Origin: Serratia sp. Ag1
GTDB taxonomy: Bacteria > Pseudomonadota > Gammaproteobacteria > Enterobacterales > Enterobacteriaceae
DNA length: 64,000 bases
Direction of reading: 5' to 3'
Assembly (NCBI RefSeq): GCF_000743355.1
Contig: NZ_JQEI01000021.1
Coordinates: forward strand, 1-64,000
The notes beneath the pieces were generated by a model, which saw only the letters and a list, made by a program, of their open reading frames with translations, did not search any database and had not been told where the DNA came from. Made by a program: the position numbers and the translations under genes. Every line of letters begins with the position of its first letter. Position 1 is the stretch's first letter. Positions 57,583 to 64,000 of the stretch are shown here, one piece after another.

Positions 57583-58953
57583 TTAGCGCTGATGCAACGG
57601 CAGCCACAGCACCAAACGCAAGCCGCCTAACGGACTGTCTTCGGCTTTCACCCAACCGCGATGCTGGTTGACTGCGGCCTCGACGATCGCCAACCCCAGG
57701 CCAGTGCCGCCTGATTCGCGATCGCGCGCTTCATCAGTGCGATAAAACGGGCGGAATATTTGCTCGCGATCTTCTGCACTGACGCCAGGGCCGTCGTCGT
57801 CAACGACAATGGTGATCCCTTGATTATCGGTGCTGAATGCCACCTCAATGCGCGTGTGGGAGTAACGCAGAGCGTTACGCACAATATTCTCCAGCGTGCT
57901 GTCTAGCGCCCCTGCGTTGCCGTAAAGGGTCCAAGGGCCGGGCGGGGAGGTAACCTCCAGATTTTTACCCATCTGTTCGGCTTCGAAGCGAGCATTGTCC
58001 AGCACTTCTGCCCACAGTTCATTGGCTTTCAGCAATTCGCGAACCAGCTCGCTTTTCTGTTGCCCGCGCGACAGGACCAGCAGATCGTTGATCATGGAAT
58101 CCAGCCGTTGGGCCTCGGTTTCAATACGGGCCAGTTCGTTGCCTTCACCGTGGCGGCGGCGCATTAATGCAGTAGCCAGTTGCAGGCGGGTCAACGGGGT
58201 ACGCAGTTCATGGGAGATGTCGGAAATCAGCCGTTGCTGGGCCGTCATCATTCTTTCAAGAGCGCTCACCATCTGATTGAAACTGGCACCGGTTGCCAGG
58301 AATTCCTGCGGCCCAGACTCCAGTTCCGGATGCTGTTTCAGGTTACCGCGAGCCACATCGTCGGCAGCATTTTTCAGCTTACGTGCCGGTTTTGCCAGGC
58401 TCCAGGCTAACCAGAGCAACAGCGGAGCGCTGATCAGCATGGTAACAATCAGCAGCAGTAGCGGGCGGTCAAACATCAGGTTGATAAAATCGGATTGCGG
58501 GCTGTTTGCCGGGCGGATCAGGTAAAGTTGGTAGTTATCTTCGCCATCACGCACCGAAAATGGCCCGACCAGCTCAACACGACCATACTTTTTCTTCTTT
58601 GGATAATCCGCATTATCTGACTGGCCAATAAAGTTACGCACAATCTGCATTTCGTTGCGCTGGGCACCGATCACCCGCCCTTCGCTGGTGACCAGAATCA
58701 GGCGTTGGCCGGGAGGGGCCCATTTATCGATGGCGCGAAACAGGCGGCGCCACCACATCAGATCGTTGGCCGGATCGTTTTGCAACTCGGCCTCAACGTG
58801 TTGTTCCAGCATCAACCCCTGCCGTTGCTCGCTGTCCAGCAGCGAGGTTATCTGACGGGAGTCTAGCTTGGGCACCATCAGCACCAACATTAGCACCAAC
58901 GCTAATGTAAACCAGAAAATGGCGAAGATACGTGCCGTCAAACTGTTGATCAT
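57583..58953 (-). CDS. cpxA: Envelope stress sensor kinase CpxA
   Basis: 456 aa. Inner-membrane histidine kinase/phosphatase sensing misfolded envelope proteins. Membrane helix 1 (about residues 8-28), a periplasmic sensor domain, helix 2 (about 165-187), HAMP, then the H box SDISHELRTPLTRLQLA near 245, N box NIVRNALRYS near 355, and G boxes DDDGPGVS and GGTGLGLAIVEAAV. ATG at 58953 overlaps the cpxR stop by 4 bases. Confidence 0.97.
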   Translation of the reverse strand: MINSLTARIFAIFWFTLALVLMLVLMVPKLDSRQITSLLDSEQRQGLMLEQHVEAELQNDPANDLMWWRRLFRAIDKWAPPGQRLILVTSEGRVIGAQRNEMQIVRNFIGQSDNADYPKKKKYGRVELVGPFSVRDGEDNYQLYLIRPANSPQSDFINLMFDRPLLLLIVTMLISAPLLLWLAWSLAKPARKLKNAADDVARGNLKQHPELESGPQEFLATGASFNQMVSALERMMTAQQRLISDISHELRTPLTRLQLATALMRRRHGEGNELARIETEAQRLDSMINDLLVLSRGQQKSELVRELLKANELWAEVLDNARFEAEQMGKNLEVTSPPGPWTLYGNAGALDSTLENIVRNALRYSHTRIEVAFSTDNQGITIVVDDDGPGVSAEDREQIFRPFYRTDEARDRESGGTGLGLAIVEAAVNQHRGWVKAEDSPLGGLRLVLWLPLHQR

Positions 58954-59648
58954 GCTGCTGATACCATCAAATAGCCTCGCCCGCGCAGGGTTTTGAACCA
59001 CGGGTGGCCGTCTTTGCGATCCGGCAATTTACGCCGCAGGTTGGAAATGTGCATGTCAATGGCCCGATCAAACGGTGTCAGGCGCTTGCCCAGCACTTCC
59101 TGGCTCAGCAATTCACGCGAAACAACCTGGCCGAGATGCTGCGCCAGCAGGTAGAGCAGGGTAAATTCGGTACCGGTGAGTTCCAGCGTTTGGCCATCAA
59201 AAGTGGCTTCCTGACGGCCTGGGTTGAGCTGCAGGCAGTCTACGTCCAGCGTTGGGGCGCTGGTATCCACATTCTGCTGTTGCTCGCTCCAGTTGGAACG
59301 GCGCAGGATGGCACGGATGCGGGCCACCAGTTCGCGATCGTTAAAGGGTTTCGCCAGATAATCGTCGGCCCCCAGTTCCAGGCCAAGTACCCGATCCAAT
59401 TCACTACCACGTGCGGTCAGCATGATCACCGGAGTCTGGTGATGCTGGCGTAGTTCTTTCAATGTATCGATACCGTTTTTCTTCGGCATCATGATATCGA
59501 GCAGCAGCAGGTCGATGGAGCTGTCCAGTAACGACAACGCCTGTTCACCGTCGTGGGCCACAACGATGTTAAAACCTTCCATTTCAAGCAGTTCTTTCAG
59601 TAGCGAGGTTAACTCGCGGTCATCGTCAACTAACAGAATTTTGTTCAT
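58950..59648 (-). CDS. cpxR: Envelope stress response regulator CpxR
   Basis: 232 aa OmpR-family regulator. Receiver domain (residues 1-120) with phospho-acceptor Asp51 (LLLLDIMMPKKNG), acidic pair DDD at 8-10 and Lys in LAKPFNDREL. The winged-helix DNA-binding domain is the C-terminal 100 aa (DRAIDMHISNLRRKLPDRKDG... TLRGRGYLM). Divergent from cpxP with a CpxR box between. Confidence 0.98.
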   Translation of the reverse strand: MNKILLVDDDRELTSLLKELLEMEGFNIVVAHDGEQALSLLDSSIDLLLLDIMMPKKNGIDTLKELRQHHQTPVIMLTARGSELDRVLGLELGADDYLAKPFNDRELVARIRAILRRSNWSEQQQNVDTSAPTLDVDCLQLNPGRQEATFDGQTLELTGTEFTLLYLLAQHLGQVVSRELLSQEVLGKRLTPFDRAIDMHISNLRRKLPDRKDGHPWFKTLRGRGYLMVSAA

Positions 59649-59701
59649 TATGATTTACCTCCTGACGCAAAATACGTCATCAACTGTTGACATTCCATGA
59701 C

Positions 59702-59716
59702 TTTACTTAGTTTTAC
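59702..59716 (-). promoter_or_regulatory. CpxR binding box
   Basis: GTAAA-ACTAA-GTAAA on the minus strand (TTTAC-TTAGT-TTTAC on plus), a perfect match to GTAAAN5GTAAA. It is placed between divergent cpxR and cpxP, so it should drive autoactivation of cpxRA and strong cpxP induction. Confidence 0.93.
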
Positions 59717-59796
59717 ATGCACTGACGCATGTTTGCAGGTGCAGCAGTACACTGTTCCTCGTTGATTCGCAAAGAGAGAATGGTTGAGGAGTTCAA

Positions 59797-60291
59797 ATGC
59801 GTAAGTTGAGCAAGGTAGTAATGGCATCAATGCTGGCGATGGGTTCTTCCACTGCCCTTGCCGCTGATACTACACTGGAAATTGCTCAGCCTCATGCCAA
59901 TGATGCGATGATTAAAACCCCTGGCCAGTACCATATGTTTGAAGGGGTCAGCCTTACCGAACAGCAGCGCCAGCAAATGCGCGATTTAATGCGCCAGGCT
60001 CGTCACGATCTACCTGATGTTAAGGTAGCGGAAATCGAAGCTATGCACCGGCTGGTGATCGCAGACAAATTTGATGAAGCCGCCGTGTATGCCCAGGCGG
60101 AAAAGATGGCTCAGGAACAGGTTAAGCGCCAGGTCGAAATGGCCCGCATACGCAACCAGATGTATAACCTGCTGACGCCAGAGCAAAAAAGTGTTTTAGA
60201 CCAGAAGCATCAGCAGCGTATGCAGTTGATGGAGCAACAGACTTCTGGTTTGCAGCAAACTTCTGCCCAGAAGTTGAGTACGACTGAGTAA
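59797..60291 (+). CDS. cpxP: Periplasmic Cpx regulator CpxP
   Basis: 164 aa. Signal peptide [22 protein letters not shown] (cleavage near residue 22). The mature helical hairpin has the family LTxxQ motifs ([14 protein letters not shown] near 52, [12 protein letters not shown] near 127). CpxP binds CpxA's sensor domain and dampens the Cpx response, and delivers misfolded proteins to DegP. The mRNA tail encodes CpxQ. Confidence 0.96.
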   Translation: MRKLSKVVMASMLAMGSSTALAADTTLEIAQPHANDAMIKTPGQYHMFEGVSLTEQQRQQMRDLMRQARHDLPDVKVAEIEAMHRLVIADKFDEAAVYAQAEKMAQEQVKRQVEMARIRNQMYNLLTPEQKSVLDQKHQQRMQLMEQQTSGLQQTSAQKLSTTE

Positions 60292-60298
60292 TCCCTGT

Positions 60299-60358
60299 TT
60301 TTTCCTTGCCATAGACACCATCCCTGTCTTCCCCGCCTTTACGGCGGGGCTTTTTTTT
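60299..60358 (+). ncRNA. cpxQ: CpxQ small RNA from the cpxP 3'UTR
   Basis: TTTTTCCTTGCCATAGACAC... CATCCCTGTCTTCC followed by the terminator. The seed segment is essentially that of Salmonella/E. coli CpxQ, which RNase E releases from cpxP mRNA and which, with Hfq, represses envelope-protein mRNAs. Start 7 bases after the cpxP stop by analogy. The hairpin bases differ from E. coli but the structure is kept. Confidence 0.88.
60331..60358 (+). terminator. cpxP/CpxQ terminator
   Basis: CCCCGCC, a short loop and GGCGGGG followed by C and eight T: a strong intrinsic terminator that forms the CpxQ 3' end and Hfq-binding U tract. Confidence 0.95.
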
Positions 60359-60462
60359 CAACCCTTTATAATCTACATCCTTAAAAAACAGCCTGTTAGT
60401 AGAGTTACAAAGGTTTGGGGCGTTTTCAAAAACGTTTGAGTGTGGGCACTATGTGGACACTC

Positions 60463-61443
60463 TCAAATGTTTAATCCTCCCCTCAGTGGATTTAACATGA
60501 CCGCATTTTGCAAGTAGTCCGGCGCTAGGTGTGCATAGGCCATTGTCTGCTGTATGTTGGCATGTCCCAAGATTTGTTGCAGTGCGATAATGTTGCCGCC
60601 ATTCATCATAAAATGGCTCGCAAAGGTATGCCGCAATACGTGAGTTGCCTGACCACGCGGTAAGTCAGGTTTAACATCACGTAACTTGGTACAAAACTTC
60701 TCGTAATCCACTTTGAATAGTTTACTGCTGGCCTGAGCCTTCACCTCTTCTTCCAGTTCTGGCGAAATTGGGACAGTTCGTTTTTTCCCGTTCTTCGTTT
60801 CTAGAAAAGTAACCCGACTATTCACGATTTGCGCTGATGTCAGAGTGCTAACTTCTCCCCAGCGTCCACCAGTGCTTAAGCAGAGCAGCGCTATTAATCT
60901 TTCATCACCCACTAAAGTTGATAGTAGGTTTCCGATTTCTTCAGCATCTAAGAACGTCATACCAGGGTTCTTTTCTGCTAACGGCGGCAATCCATGTAAC
61001 GGGTTTTGCCCGGCGAACTCTTCCAGTTTTATCAGCGCGGAAAACATGCCCGAAAATCTGTAGAGGTCACGGTTTATTGTGGCTGCACTGATGCCGTCAG
61101 ATAAGCGCTTGCTGCGATGCTCCATTAGTACCCGTTTGTTGAGTTGCTTGATAGGCATATCACCGATGGCTGCGATGGTTTTCAGCAAATGCCGTTTTTC
61201 AATCTCACCATTTTTGAGATTTTGCCCGTGATATAGCCACCAGGTATCAACTAACGCGCTCAACATCCTGCGATCTACGTGTTTACCAGCCCACTCTTTT
61301 TTATTGGTGTTTGACAGCGCATAACGTTCGAATGCTATAGCCTCGGTCTTTCTGTCAAACCACTTGCGGATGCGACGTCCTTCGCGCCCACCAAGTCTGA
61401 TGTCCACTTTGTAACGACCATCATCGAGCTTCTTAATCGACAT
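60463..61443 (-). CDS. int: P2-like phage integrase
   Basis: 326 aa tyrosine recombinase. Basic N-terminus MSIKKLDDGRYKVDIRLGGREGRR; core-binding domain about 55-150; catalytic Arg in STGGRWGEVSTLTSAQI, Lys in LETKNGKKRTVPIS, HVLRHTFASHFMMNGG (HxxR), LGHANIQQTMAYAHLAPDYL (His and Tyr nucleophile). In-frame start at 61470 adds nine residues and is not preferred. It lies nearest the attachment site, next to the C repressor, as in P2. Confidence 0.94.
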   Translation of the reverse strand: MSIKKLDDGRYKVDIRLGGREGRRIRKWFDRKTEAIAFERYALSNTNKKEWAGKHVDRRMLSALVDTWWLYHGQNLKNGEIEKRHLLKTIAAIGDMPIKQLNKRVLMEHRSKRLSDGISAATINRDLYRFSGMFSALIKLEEFAGQNPLHGLPPLAEKNPGMTFLDAEEIGNLLSTLVGDERLIALLCLSTGGRWGEVSTLTSAQIVNSRVTFLETKNGKKRTVPISPELEEEVKAQASSKLFKVDYEKFCTKLRDVKPDLPRGQATHVLRHTFASHFMMNGGNIIALQQILGHANIQQTMAYAHLAPDYLQNAVMLNPLRGGLNI

Positions 61444-61509
61444 AAGATAGCCCTCCGATGATTTGATCATCTTGATAGCAAATTGTGAAAATGTATATTT
61501 TATAAACGG

Positions 61510-61803
61510 TTAGCCAACATTCCTTTCTGAGAGGCCAGAGTCTTTGCTGCCTTGCCCAGAGTGTGCGCAACCCGGTGCAATCTGCCCGGATTCTGGTGCG
61601 GTTTTGTCCGTCATTAGCCAAAGTGTATATTTTTCAAACCGTTGGCTCTTTGTGAGTTGAAGAATTGCTTGTAAGCCTGGTTCAGCATGCCCCCCTTCGT
61701 AGTTCTTAAGGGTGCTAAGAGCTAATCCACTGATTTCGCAAAATTTAACTTGGGTTAGTCCTTCAGCTTTTCTGATGGCTCGTATCTTCTCTGACATATT
61801 CAT
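61510..61803 (-). CDS. P2 C-type phage repressor
   Basis: 97 aa. N-terminal helix-turn-helix (MSEKIRAIRKAEGLTQVKFCEISGLALSTLKNYEGG) and the P2-C-like stretch RFEKYTLWLMTDKTAPESGQIAPGCAHSGQ, nearly the wording of P2 C (99 aa). It maintains lysogeny by repressing the early promoter. A second Met at 61797 is an alternative start. Divergent from cox. Confidence 0.9.
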   Translation of the reverse strand: MNMSEKIRAIRKAEGLTQVKFCEISGLALSTLKNYEGGHAEPGLQAILQLTKSQRFEKYTLWLMTDKTAPESGQIAPGCAHSGQGSKDSGLSERNVG

Positions 61804-61810
61804 TTGACAT

Positions 61811-61860
61811 GGTTCCTAGTCACAGACTATATTCCCCATGAAGGTCTGTATATTGGAACC
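61811..61860. promoter_or_regulatory. C/Cox operator region of the P2-like switch
   Basis: GGTTCC-N5-ACAGAC (61811-61827) is mirrored by GTCTGT-N5-GGAACC (61844-61860), a 17-bp site pair with a 16-base spacer. Another GTCTGTAACGGT lies at 61895-61906. -10-like TATATT sits in the second half-site. These should be the repressor sites between the divergent C and cox promoters. Confidence 0.65.
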
Positions 61861-61940
61861 TTTCGGGGTATGAAAAACCAACCCGATACAAACGGTCTGT
61901 AACGGTTTGCAAAGGGTTGGATTAAAGGAGATTAGCACAG

Positions 61941-62213
61941 ATGAACATTGAAGATTATGCGATCCGCTACCCAATTGATGGCGTGACGGTCGAGAAATTC
62001 GCCGAATTACTGGGAAAACCAAGCACGGCTGTTTTCGAAATGGTGAAGAAAAATAAACTACCGGTTATTGAGTTGCGTGATCCAGACAAAGTTGGCGCAC
62101 GCGTCGGCGACAAGTTTGTTTATATCCCTGCTTTCAATCAGGGGCTGCGGGCAGCATTCATGAATAGACCAATTGAACAGCGCGATGCGTGGCTGCTCTG
62201 GATTGGCCTTTGA
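61941..62213 (+). CDS. cox: Cox-family regulator/excisionase
   Basis: 90 aa. Small winged-helix DNA-binding protein: YPIDGVTVEKFAELLGKPSTAVFEMVKKNKLPVIELRDPDK resembles P2/Wphi Cox (91 aa). It represses the C promoter, promotes excision with Int and can activate P4 satellites in P2. An AAAGGAG ribosome site precedes the ATG. Confidence 0.87.
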   Translation: MNIEDYAIRYPIDGVTVEKFAELLGKPSTAVFEMVKKNKLPVIELRDPDKVGARVGDKFVYIPAFNQGLRAAFMNRPIEQRDAWLLWIGL

Positions 62214-62222
62214 GGGGAGAGA

Positions 62223-62393
62223 ATGCAACAACCTATCTCTATCGCTCCGTTGCTCTGGAACCATCAAACAGTACACAAGCTAGATATCACCATCACCCAC
62301 GGCAAAGGGCGCAAAGGCATCATCATTCGCACCCGTCGTGCTAGCCGTTGGTTTCCTGCCATCAAATCTGTTTTACAGAGGGGGATTAAATGA
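62223..62393 (+). CDS. Phage filamentation protein Fil family
   Basis: 56 aa, missed by a 60-codon cut-off. MQQPISIAPLLWNHQTVHKLDITITHGKGRKGIIIRTRRASRWFPAIKSVLQRGIK matches the small Fil family of P2/186-like phages, named after a 186 protein that causes host filamentation. GGGGAGAG precedes the ATG, and the stop overlaps the next gene (ATGA). Confidence 0.82.
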   Translation: MQQPISIAPLLWNHQTVHKLDITITHGKGRKGIIIRTRRASRWFPAIKSVLQRGIK

Positions 62394-62890
62394 CAGTCAT
62401 GACCGTTGCACTCGTTCGTAACCAGCCAGCCGGACTACGTGGCCTTATTGGTCAGCACTTGGCTGCACCGCGCTGGCGTGATACCTGCAATTTTTACAAT
62501 CGCATGATGGAGCGTGAGCGCCTAACCATTTGCTTTCATGCAGAACTTAAACAGCGCCATGCGGTTATGACGCTGGAAGAAATGAACGAAAGTGACCGTG
62601 AGCGTATTGTTTGCGCTATCGATGAGTTACGCAGCGCTTTCGCTAAATACCGTAAACACGGTATCAGCCAATCTGGTTTTATTGGTCGTTTGACGGTTAG
62701 CCAACGCCGCACGTTATTTCTTCATGCTGGTTTGACGGAAGCCGAATTTAATCAACCTTATTGGTATATTGATGATGAAACTTGCGCATGGCGCGAGGCA
62801 TTATTCAGAGCGCTGCGCGAATTATTCAGCTTGTTTGAGTACGCCCCAACCATATTGACAGCAGTCAAGCCCGAACAATATTTGCATTAA
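62390..62890 (+). CDS. B: P2 gpB-like replication protein
   Basis: 166 aa, the length of P2 B. NFYNRMMERERLTICFHAELKQRHAVMTLEEMNESDRERIVCAIDELR and EAEFNQPYWYIDDETCAWREALFRALRELFSLFEYAPTILTAVKPEQYLH are nearly the P2 sequence. P2 B recruits host DnaB helicase for lagging-strand synthesis. Coupled to the Fil gene. Confidence 0.93.
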   Translation: MTVMTVALVRNQPAGLRGLIGQHLAAPRWRDTCNFYNRMMERERLTICFHAELKQRHAVMTLEEMNESDRERIVCAIDELRSAFAKYRKHGISQSGFIGRLTVSQRRTLFLHAGLTEAEFNQPYWYIDDETCAWREALFRALRELFSLFEYAPTILTAVKPEQYLH

Positions 62891-62952
62891 TTAATCCCGT
62901 TTCTTTTTAAAGGCGCTTCACTGCGTCGGGCATTCTTTTATCTGGAGTTTGT

Positions 62953-63210
62953 ATGCACATGTATAAAACCGTCGGTCAGGCGATGCGCAATAAGGCTGAC
63001 AATGATTCGCGCAACTGGATGTTGAATAACGCGCGTAGCGAAGCGAAGGCCGATGCGGCAGTCAGCTTCTCTGCACACCTGGACAAACTGGCGACACACG
63101 CCGCCGTTAACCAGCTTTCCAGCGTTGAGATTATTGAACTACTACGGCAGGAATCAGAGAAATACAACAACGCAGGGCGCGAACAGAAAACGGTATTACA
63201 TCATGACTGA
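62953..63210 (+). CDS. DUF2732-like P2 early protein
   Basis: 85 aa (83 if the second ATG, 62959, is used). YKTVGQAMRNKADNDSRNWMLNNARSEAKADAAVSFSAHLDKLATHAA resembles small P2-phage family DUF2732; its role is unknown. Overlaps the next gene by 8 bases. Confidence 0.75.
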   Translation: MHMYKTVGQAMRNKADNDSRNWMLNNARSEAKADAAVSFSAHLDKLATHAAVNQLSSVEIIELLRQESEKYNNAGREQKTVLHHD

Positions 63211-63499
63211 TAATAACCGGGTGGTGATTAATGATTGTTACGCCGTTATCAAGCTGAATGACGGTGATTTTATTCTGGCCGACGTCAAAAAAGACAAAGA
63301 ATCACATCAGGTTTATTACCCCACGGTCGCGGTGTATTCCAACGAATTAAGACTCACCGCCGATATTGTCAACTTGTGCGTCAAGCGTGGCGTATTTCTC
63401 AGAACCATTACCTGTATTCGCGAAGTGATGAGCGAAAGTCACCGCATTGCCGAGTTGTGCCAACAGGCACTTAATCAACTGAATAAAACGGAGCGATAA
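63203..63499 (+). CDS. Hypothetical P2-like early protein
   Basis: 98 aa, function unknown. VVINDCYAVIKLNDGDFILADVKKDKESHQVYYPTVAVYSNELRLTADIV then a helical C-terminus SESHRIAELCQQALNQLNK. Starts 8 bases inside the preceding gene; longer frames upstream read through that gene. Confidence 0.72.
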   Translation: MTDNNRVVINDCYAVIKLNDGDFILADVKKDKESHQVYYPTVAVYSNELRLTADIVNLCVKRGVFLRTITCIREVMSESHRIAELCQQALNQLNKTER

Positions 63500-63501
63500 C
63501 C

Positions 63502-63717
63502 ATGCCTGATTTGATGGACTTGGCACAGCAGCGCCAGCAAGAAACCCTCGCAATGCAGATTAATGCCGCACGTCCGCGCGATGGTGTATCGGCATCGACC
63601 TGTGAGGATTGCGACCAGCCAATCCCGGCGGCGCGGCGCGCGGCTTTTCTTGGTGTTGTGCGCTGTGTGTCATGTCAGACCCTTCACGAGCAGCAAGCCA
63701 AACATTTCCGGGGGTAA
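63502..63717 (+). CDS. TraR/DksA-type zinc finger protein
   Basis: 71 aa. The C-terminal four-cysteine zinc finger is complete: CEDCDQPIPAARRAAFLGVVRCVSCQ (C-x2-C-x17-C-x2-C), preceded by a helix (DLAQQRQQETLAMQI), as in P2 orf82 and TraR-like proteins. Such proteins may bind RNA polymerase's secondary channel. Two bases after the preceding gene. Confidence 0.85.
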   Translation: MPDLMDLAQQRQQETLAMQINAARPRDGVSASTCEDCDQPIPAARRAAFLGVVRCVSCQTLHEQQAKHFRG

Positions 63718-63719
63718 TC

Positions 63720-64000
63720 ATGCTGCGTATCGCTATAGGTAAAGATTGGGTGATCACCAGTGATGTTTATCAATTCATCCTGAACCGAAAGAAGACGATT
63801 AAAACCGGCACTAAGGCGGGCGGCGAGTGGCTCGACGCCGTGGGTTATTACCCAACGCTGCCGCAACTGGTTTCTGGCCTGATTCATCACGATATCCGTA
63901 ATTCAACCCTTACCAGCGTGGCCGATCTCGCGGCTGAGATTGAGCGCATTGGCGCACTGTGTCAGGAGGCTTTTTCCTTCCAATATCCAAAGGAAAAATT
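63720..64000 (+). CDS. P2-like early protein, incomplete at window end
   Basis: At least 93 aa. LRIAIGKDWVITSDVYQFILNRKKTIKTGTKAGGEWLDAVGYYPTLPQLVSGLIHHDIRNSTL resembles the DUF5405-type small protein of P2 phages. No stop before the window edge. The replication gene A is expected beyond. Confidence 0.75.
   Translation, partial: MLRIAIGKDWVITSDVYQFILNRKKTIKTGTKAGGEWLDAVGYYPTLPQLVSGLIHHDIRNSTLTSVADLAAEIERIGALCQEAFSFQYPKEK

Larger units (their letters stand above)
60360..64000. mobile_element. P2-like prophage, left part, cut by window end
   Basis: The region after the CpxQ terminator carries int and C on the minus strand and cox-fil-B and early genes on the plus strand, the P2 order. The site between cpxP and the next chromosomal gene is used by Wphi-like P2 relatives. 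The left attachment core was not identified: the 100 bases after 60358 have no repeat visible in this window, and the right end is outside. Confidence 0.9.

Overview
The window is chromosomal DNA of a Serratia-like member of the Enterobacterales (Yersiniaceae side). The evidence is gene content and protein identity to enterobacterial families, a Klebsiella/Serratia-type LPS core locus (waaE, waaA, wabH, wabG, waaQ, wabN), and a gene order that joins blocks lying apart in E. coli (yicC to cysE; rha; cpx). No rRNA, tRNA or CRISPR array was found.

Layout. 49-7984 holds housekeeping genes: yicC, rph-pyrE with its attenuator, slmA, coaBC-dut, radC, rpmB-rpmG, mutM and coaD. 7988-23092 is the LPS inner/outer core cluster: Kdo transfer (waaA), heptose supply and transfer (hldD, waaF, waaC, waaQ and two further GT9 enzymes), GalA/GlcN steps (wabG, wabH, wabN), waaE, a WaaB-like GT4, a GT2 and the O-antigen ligase waaL. 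23333-33025 holds kbl-tdh, yibQ-envC-gpmI and yibN-grxC-secB-gpsA-cysE.

33008-49814 is a 16.8-kb integrated element inserted into the 3' end of cysE. A second, diverged copy of the last codons of cysE lies at the far end, and both ends carry GGGACTA-type repeats. Inside are a P4-type integrase, an AlpA-like regulator, an AntA/AntB-type antirepressor, an Icd-like gene behind a structured leader, a run of small overlapping genes and a 928-aa P4-alpha-like primase/helicase. After these come two inverted 120-bp arrays of 9-bp iterons about 4.6 kb apart. Between the arrays sits a tightly coupled cassette resembling the central baseplate of a contractile phage tail (Dit-like protein, plug, hub, a secreted protein, Gp138-type spike), with no sheath, tube, capsid or large terminase. 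To the right are a frameshifted small-terminase fragment, a repeat-rich non-coding zone, and two small genes that may be terminase/DNA-binding proteins (one DUF2280). This looks like a phage satellite with an unusual structural cargo. A decayed or recombined prophage is the main alternative.

49830-56842 is the L-rhamnose locus (rhaM, rhaD, rhaA, rhaB, divergent rhaS-rhaR, then rhaT) with a good CRP site. 57052-60358 holds trmL and the Cpx envelope stress system (cpxA-cpxR, divergent cpxP with a perfect CpxR box, and the 3'UTR sRNA CpxQ). From 60463 to the window end lies the left part of a P2-like prophage: integrase, C repressor, Cox, Fil, gpB and small early genes. It is inserted directly after cpxP and is cut by the window edge.
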